A stretch of 64,000 nt of DNA from positions 44,184 through 108,183 of the forward strand of contig JAPYSB010000002.1 in assembly GCA_029936675.1 (NCBI GenBank), written 5' to 3'. How positions within the stretch are numbered: position 1 is the first letter of the stretch; every line of letters begins with the position of its first letter. The notes under the pieces are model-generated. The model worked only from the letters and a program-made list of their open reading frames with translations. It was not told where the DNA came from and made no database searches. The translations under genes and the position numbers were made by a program. Source of the stretch: Dehalococcoidia bacterium. Its GTDB lineage: Bacteria > Chloroflexota > Dehalococcoidia > Lucifugimonadales > UBA826. This document shows, piece after piece, positions 59,446 through 64,000 of this stretch.

Positions 59446-60288
59446 TCATTCTACAAACTCCAGTATTTTTCTGAAATAATTTTCTCCACCAATGATGTAT
59501 GTATCGTTGTGGTCCGCCCCTACAACAGCGTAAAAAGACTTGTTAACATTAGCTAAATCATAAATCTTTTCTCCCATCTCAATTGGAACAACCGAGTCAT
59601 TTGTTCCATGAATAACCATGAGTGGAGAGCCAAGACTGCCGGCCATTGAACCAGAAGCATATCTGTCACGAATCAGTAGATTGACCAAAAATTCAGGAAG
59701 ATAAGGGTAGTGAATTTTTGCCAAAGCCACTGTAGAGGTGAATGGAGCCTCTATTATGACTCCGCCAACGTCATATATTGATGCCATTTTAAGAGCGACT
59801 GCGCTACCTAAGGATCGCCCGAAAAAAAACACATTCTGAGTGCCTTCTTCGGATCCTACTCGATCTATCAAAAAGTCCACTGCAGCTTCAGCATCCAAAT
59901 ACAACCCTGATTCCGAAGGTGATCCCTGACTTAATCCATAACCTCTATAGTCAAAAATAAAGATACTGGCTCCCACATAAGTATGCATCAGTTTTATGTA
60001 ATCCAACCGGTCACCTATATTTCCAGCATTTCCATGAAACCAGACCAGCGCAATCTCACTCTCGCCAGGTAGGAACCATCCGTGTAGTTCAATTCCATCT
60101 GCAGAAGTTAAGTAAACATCCTCATAATTTAGGCCAACATCCGATGGGGTCATAGGCAGTTCATGGCTTGGAAAATACACAAAATATTTATCTAACACCA
60201 GGCACCCGGTTTGAATAATCGAAATGAGAATAATTAACATCACAACAAAGGTGACAGAACACAATTTACCCCTAATAAAAATCAACAT
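59446..60288 (-). CDS. Alpha/beta hydrolase (BEM46-like), secreted/lipoprotein-like N-terminus
   Basis: LHGWFLPGESEIALVWFHGNAGNIGDRLDYI, FDYRGYGLSQGSPSESGLYLDAEAAVDFL, FFGRSLGSAVAL. Confidence 0.9.
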   Translation of the reverse strand: MLIFIRGKLCSVTFVVMLIILISIIQTGCLVLDKYFVYFPSHELPMTPSDVGLNYEDVYLTSADGIELHGWFLPGESEIALVWFHGNAGNIGDRLDYIKLMHTYVGASIFIFDYRGYGLSQGSPSESGLYLDAEAAVDFLIDRVGSEEGTQNVFFFGRSLGSAVALKMASIYDVGGVIIEAPFTSTVALAKIHYPYLPEFLVNLLIRDRYASGSMAGSLGSPLMVIHGTNDSVVPIEMGEKIYDLANVNKSFYAVVGADHNDTYIIGGENYFRKILEFVE

Positions 60289-60596
60289 AAAGAATGCCCG
60301 AAATCAAATAAACCTAAACATATTAAAGTAGTCTAATTAGTTTAATTCACTCAGAGGCCAATGCGGTGATTACGGAAAAACTGGCGATCTCAGCCCTAAC
60401 AGGGCCGTATGTTAAACCGCTATGCCATGGGTCCGCTTTTAAGGGTCCGCCCTTTAAAATTTCAAACAGTTCCGCCTAACAGGTGTTTTCACCTTTTCCA
60501 GAATATAAATAATGGTTTAGAATTATCCAGGAGTGAAGTGAGCCTAACCTAAGGTTCCACCCATTCGAATATTGTGAGTCCGAAGGGGGAAGTGCT

Positions 60597-63500
60597 TTGA
60601 CTTCACAGCCGAGATGCTGGTGCGGACACCATGAACGTTATCACGGTGGGGACAGCTGCACGCTATGCGACAAGCAACGGTTACATGAATCTCACCCTTT
60701 CAGATTGGCAAACCCGGCTGAAAAAGTGGTAATGCTTGAGCGAATAGGCCGGTACGAACTAAAAGAGCGAGTGGGCGCTGGTGGCCAAGCGACCGTATAT
60801 TTGGCGGAAGATACCCTCCTTAAACGAAATGTCGCCGTTAAGGTCATGAACCAGCTTGTCTCATCCCACAGTGAGTACATAGACACTCTCATGACTGAGG
60901 CTCAACTTGTTGCTGGTCTGTCCCATCCAAACATCGCGACTGTATATGATTTCACTGTTGAGGGCGAATACGCCTGCATAGTCATGGAATATTTCCCGAA
61001 CAGCCTTGATAAAGAGCTGGCCAGGGAAGGGGCAATGGCCGTTAACAAGGCAGTCGATATCATTTCCAAAATCTGTGAGGCACTCTCTTATGCCCACAGC
61101 ATGGGATTTGTACACAGAGATATAAAACCTCACAACGTTCTTTTGGCTGCGGATGGCTCTCCCAAAGTCACCGACTTTGGTATAGCCCGAGCGAGTGATT
61201 TATCTTCTGTCACAAGTTCAAAGGGAACCCCTTTGTATATGTCCCCAGAACAATGCAAAGGAACATCAATTGACATTCGCTCCGACATTTATGCAGTCGG
61301 AATAACGTTTTACGAACTTCTAACGGGGAAAACTCCTTTCAAAGGGTCAGTCCCTCAGCTTTACCGAATGCATATAGAAGAAGAGGTCCCCGGTATCCCG
61401 GAGTCTTTTAGCGTACCTTCAAATATTGAAGACGTGATAAGAAAATGCATGGAGAAAGACCCAAAAGACCGTTATCAAAACATGGTTGAGGTCATTTCTG
61501 CCCTGGAAGTTTCTGCTGACCAGTCAACGGCAAAAAGAGTAGCACTGATAGGTCAAAACGGTGAAGGGGAGGTCCAAGTTGACCCCGACCGTTCAAGAAA
61601 AGATTGGCGCCGACAGGGTGAATACACTGTTCTGGGTGAAATAGACAAAGACGACAGAACGGGTCTTTCCTGGAAGGTTCAGGCAGAGGCGGATGAAGTA
61701 GTTATTGTAAGGAAAAACGGGAAAATAACCGACGTATTTTCTGAAGAGCGAAAAAGCATTAAATCCTTTGGTGAATCTCTCACTTCAATATTTAAAATAG
61801 GCCCAAAATACGAAGTCTTTAAAGCCACTAAAACACGATTTAACATAATTTTCTGGCTAGGGGATGACACAACACTCACTACCAGCAATAAAGATTTCAC
61901 CTTTGGATTGCCTGTTTTAACGAGTGACAATCAGGCAATCCCTGCCAAAATAGATCTCTGGCTACAGGTAAATGATGAGCTACCAAAGAACCTTCTTTTA
62001 CTACTAAGAGGTCAAGATTCTCTCAATCGATATGACCTTGCCTCAGAGATAAGAGAGGACCTGTTAGCAAAAATACTTGCTCTTAACCTTAGTCAATATT
62101 CTTTTGCCAAACTTAGAGGGAATAAAAGTTTACTCAAAGAGATAGGGGAATCAATCCGAGGAGAAGTAGCAGAAACTCTTACTACCTACGGGTTGGACGT
62201 TCAAGACTACTCAATTAGCTGGGGCTTTACCCTGCAAGAAAGAGCAGACATAACCCAGCAGAGACACCAGGTTGCTCTCCAGGATGTTCGAAATATAAAC
62301 AGGATAGACCAGTTTAGAAATGGAAATGCCCGACTAGAAGACCGGGCCCCACTCAGGGCAGCCCGAAAGCGTTCCTACTGGGCGATAGCGATAGCCGCTA
62401 TCGCTCTGATATTTGCCATAACATTTATGACTATGAACGGCGGAAACCTGATAGGCCTGGCCACGGGTGAGGGAGGTGACTCTGAAAGTGAGATTATCTC
62501 TCCTGCGGCCATGGTACCGGTTCCCCCCGCAGTCGCAGCGATACCTGAGGTTCTACCCCCAGTTGTCATACCCACTTCAGAACCTGTTATCGACAAAAAT
62601 GTGACATTTGTTCTTAAGAGAGAGACGTACATCGCTTTAGTACCGATGGACGAAAGTTTTGTTCAAATCTCCAAAATCTCAATTGATTCGTCATCTGAAA
62701 TGGACTTAAGTACTTCTTCAGTGAATATAGAAGGCGTTGAAGCAAGGGAAATTTCATATCCACCTGAAAATGTGACCTTCCTGAAAAATATGGATATTTC
62801 TATAGACGGACCCTATGAATCACATTCGATACCCGGGGAAATAGAATTTTATGTCAATCGTGATTGGATGGAATCTGAAGACGTATCTAAATCAGACATC
62901 TCACTATATAAGTACTCTGAAGGTTGGGTCGAATTAAACACAACTTATAAAGCTGACATTACCCACGTAAACTCAATTTACAGGGTTTTCTCAGCAGAAA
63001 GCCTAGGATTTTCTTCTATCTTCTCAGTAGTAATAGAAAGAAATCCCGTGGTTATCCAATCGCTCGATTTAACCCCCGCTCCTTTACTGGCAGTACCTTC
63101 GGAGCTACCAACTCCCACACCTACCCCAACTAGGACTCCTACACCAAACCCCGAAGCACGCGACAACGTAGAAGCAATAATTGGGACTGAAAATATAGGG
63201 AGTTTTGACTACCCTGGGGATGAAGACTACTGGCTACTGAATGTAGATGACTCCCTTATCAATAAGACAATAAGCATATCTGTGACTGCCGATGACGGAG
63301 CCGATACCTACCTTGAGCTTGAGTCTCCTTCCGGAACAATGGTCGCTGAAGATGATGACAGTGGTCCGGGAGAGGATGCCTTAATAGAATATGTAAAGTT
63401 AAATGAACGCGGCCAATACAAAGTAAAAGTAACGGCGTTCGATAACTACGTAGGTGGGTACAAGCTGGAAATACTAACCGGTACGGTTATTACTACTCCA

Positions 63501-64000
63501 ACAATCACTCCCACTGTGACTATTACACCTACACCAAACCCCGAAGCACGCGACAACGTAGAAGCAATAATTGGGACTGAAAATATAGGGAGTTTTGACT
63601 ACCCTGGGGATGAAGACTACTGGCTACTGAATGTAGATGACTCCCTTATCAATAAGACAATAAGCATATCTGTGACTGCCGATGACGGAGCCGATACCTA
63701 CCTTGAGCTTGAGTCTCCTTCCGGAACAATGGTCGCTGAAGATGATGACAGTGGTCCGGGAGAGGATGCCTTAATAGAATATGTAAAGTTAAATGAACGC
63801 GGCCAATACAAAGTAAAAGTAACGGCGTTCGATAACTACGTAGGTGGGTACAAGCTGGAAATACTAACCGGTGCGGTTATGCCTACTCCAACAGTCACTC
63901 CCACTGTAACACCTACGCCTGCTGCTCCACCAAGTCCAACTCCTACGCCTACGTCAGGCACCTCAGAAGCTGAGACATCTACGCCTACACCGACTCAGAC
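60597..64000 (+). CDS. Multidomain Ser/Thr protein kinase: Cys/His ribbon - kinase - SPFH-like - TM - PGF-pre-PGF-like - PPC-like repeats; truncated by window edge
   Basis: TTG 60597 preceded by AGGGGGAAG. MTSQPRCWCGHHERYHGGDSCTLCDKQRLHESHPF..., kinase VGAGGQATVYLAED/AVKVM/FVHRDIKPHNVLLAADGSPKVTDFGIA/GTPLYMSPEQCKG, then SPFH-like, TM (SYWAIAIAAIALIFAITFMTM), IEFYVNRDWMESEDVSKSDISLYKYSEGWVELNT...FSAESLGFSSIFSVV, repeats. Not in ORF track (no stop in window). Confidence 0.88.
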   Translation, partial: MTSQPRCWCGHHERYHGGDSCTLCDKQRLHESHPFRLANPAEKVVMLERIGRYELKERVGAGGQATVYLAEDTLLKRNVAVKVMNQLVSSHSEYIDTLMTEAQLVAGLSHPNIATVYDFTVEGEYACIVMEYFPNSLDKELAREGAMAVNKAVDIISKICEALSYAHSMGFVHRDIKPHNVLLAADGSPKVTDFGIARASDLSSVTSSKGTPLYMSPEQCKGTSIDIRSDIYAVGITFYELLTGKTPFKGSVPQLYRMHIEEEVPGIPESFSVPSNIEDVIRKCMEKDPKDRYQNMVEVISALEVSADQSTAKRVALIGQNGEGEVQVDPDRSRKDWRRQGEYTVLGEIDKDDRTGLSWKVQAEADEVVIVRKNGKITDVFSEERKSIKSFGESLTSIFKIGPKYEVFKATKTRFNIIFWLGDDTTLTTSNKDFTFGLPVLTSDNQAIPAKIDLWLQVNDELPKNLLLLLRGQDSLNRYDLASEIREDLLAKILALNLSQYSFAKLRGNKSLLKEIGESIRGEVAETLTTYGLDVQDYSISWGFTLQERADITQQRHQVALQDVRNINRIDQFRNGNARLEDRAPLRAARKRSYWAIAIAAIALIFAITFMTMNGGNLIGLATGEGGDSESEIISPAAMVPVPPAVAAIPEVLPPVVIPTSEPVIDKNVTFVLKRETYIALVPMDESFVQISKISIDSSSEMDLSTSSVNIEGVEAREISYPPENVTFLKNMDISIDGPYESHSIPGEIEFYVNRDWMESEDVSKSDISLYKYSEGWVELNTTYKADITHVNSIYRVFSAESLGFSSIFSVVIERNPVVIQSLDLTPAPLLAVPSELPTPTPTPTRTPTPNPEARDNVEAIIGTENIGSFDYPGDEDYWLLNVDDSLINKTISISVTADDGADTYLELESPSGTMVAEDDDSGPGEDALIEYVKLNERGQYKVKVTAFDNYVGGYKLEILTGTVITTPTITPTVTITPTPNPEARDNVEAIIGTENIGSFDYPGDEDYWLLNVDDSLINKTISISVTADDGADTYLELESPSGTMVAEDDDSGPGEDALIEYVKLNERGQYKVKVTAFDNYVGGYKLEILTGAVMPTPTVTPTVTPTPAAPPSPTPTPTSGTSEAETSTPTPTQ
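63138..63482 (+). repeat. Copy 1 of 390-bp-period tandem repeat (PPC-like domain)
   Basis: Identical base-for-base to 63528-63872. Confidence 0.95.
63528..63872 (+). repeat. Copy 2 of 390-bp-period tandem repeat (PPC-like domain)
   Basis: 345 bp identical to copy 1. Flanking linker DNA diverges (e.g. 63483 A vs 63873 G). Confidence 0.95.

Noticed and set aside
60361-60438. tRNA-like sequence on the minus strand (GGCATAGCGGTTTAACATACGGCC-CTGTTAG-GGCTG, anticodon-like arm with GTT)
   Set aside because: A plausible 5-bp/7-nt anticodon arm and D-arm-like segment exist, but the T-arm (no GTTCRA) and most of the acceptor stem do not pair. A covariance-model scan (tRNAscan-SE/Infernal) would be decisive; at most a degraded tRNA.
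60437-60495. Hairpins TTTTAAGGG-tccg-CCCTTTAAAA and AGGTG-TTTT-CACCT-TTTT as terminators
   Set aside because: They lie between divergent genes (59446-60288 minus, 60597 plus), where no transcript would be expected to end; short or bulged stems.
1-64000. CRISPR arrays, rRNA operons, transposases/integrases, prophage genes
   Set aside because: None seen: no regularly spaced short repeats, no rRNA-like conserved stretches, no recombinase or transposase-like ORFs.

Overview
This is a 64 kb, AT-leaning, densely packed bacterial chromosome segment. By inference (not a database match) it resembles a marine SAR202-like Chloroflexota accessory region. It carries 10 MFS transporters, 3 enolase-superfamily enzymes, 2 HpcH/HpaI aldolases, 2 D-2-hydroxyacid dehydrogenases, NHL/SMP-30 beta-propellers, amidohydrolases, a CaiB/BaiF CoA-transferase, a GMC oxidoreductase, an RND pump, and old yellow enzyme and LLM-type flavoenzymes. 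No transcription factor was recognised.

Four observations stand out, several in regions the ORF track splits or omits:
(1) At 33277-33762 (-), two ORFs are one thioredoxin-fold protein interrupted by an in-frame TGA at the first position of the CxxC motif (UIGC). A 6-bp stem-loop 25 nt downstream fits a bacterial SECIS, so this is a candidate selenoprotein.
(2) At 60597-64000 (+, runs off the window, absent from the ORF track) lies a giant Ser/Thr kinase fusion: Cys/His ribbon - kinase - SPFH-like domain - TM - PGF-pre-PGF-like domain - tandem PPC-like repeats. The repeats include a 390-bp duplication with 345 bp of perfect identity.
(3) A LexA/SOS box (AGAAC-TTAT-GTTCT) sits exactly between a -35 and a -10 element upstream of an imuB-dnaE2 operon. 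The dnaE2 start is visible at the window edge.
(4) An HNH-nuclease N-terminal-like protein has a C-terminal TM tail where the catalytic domain would be expected.
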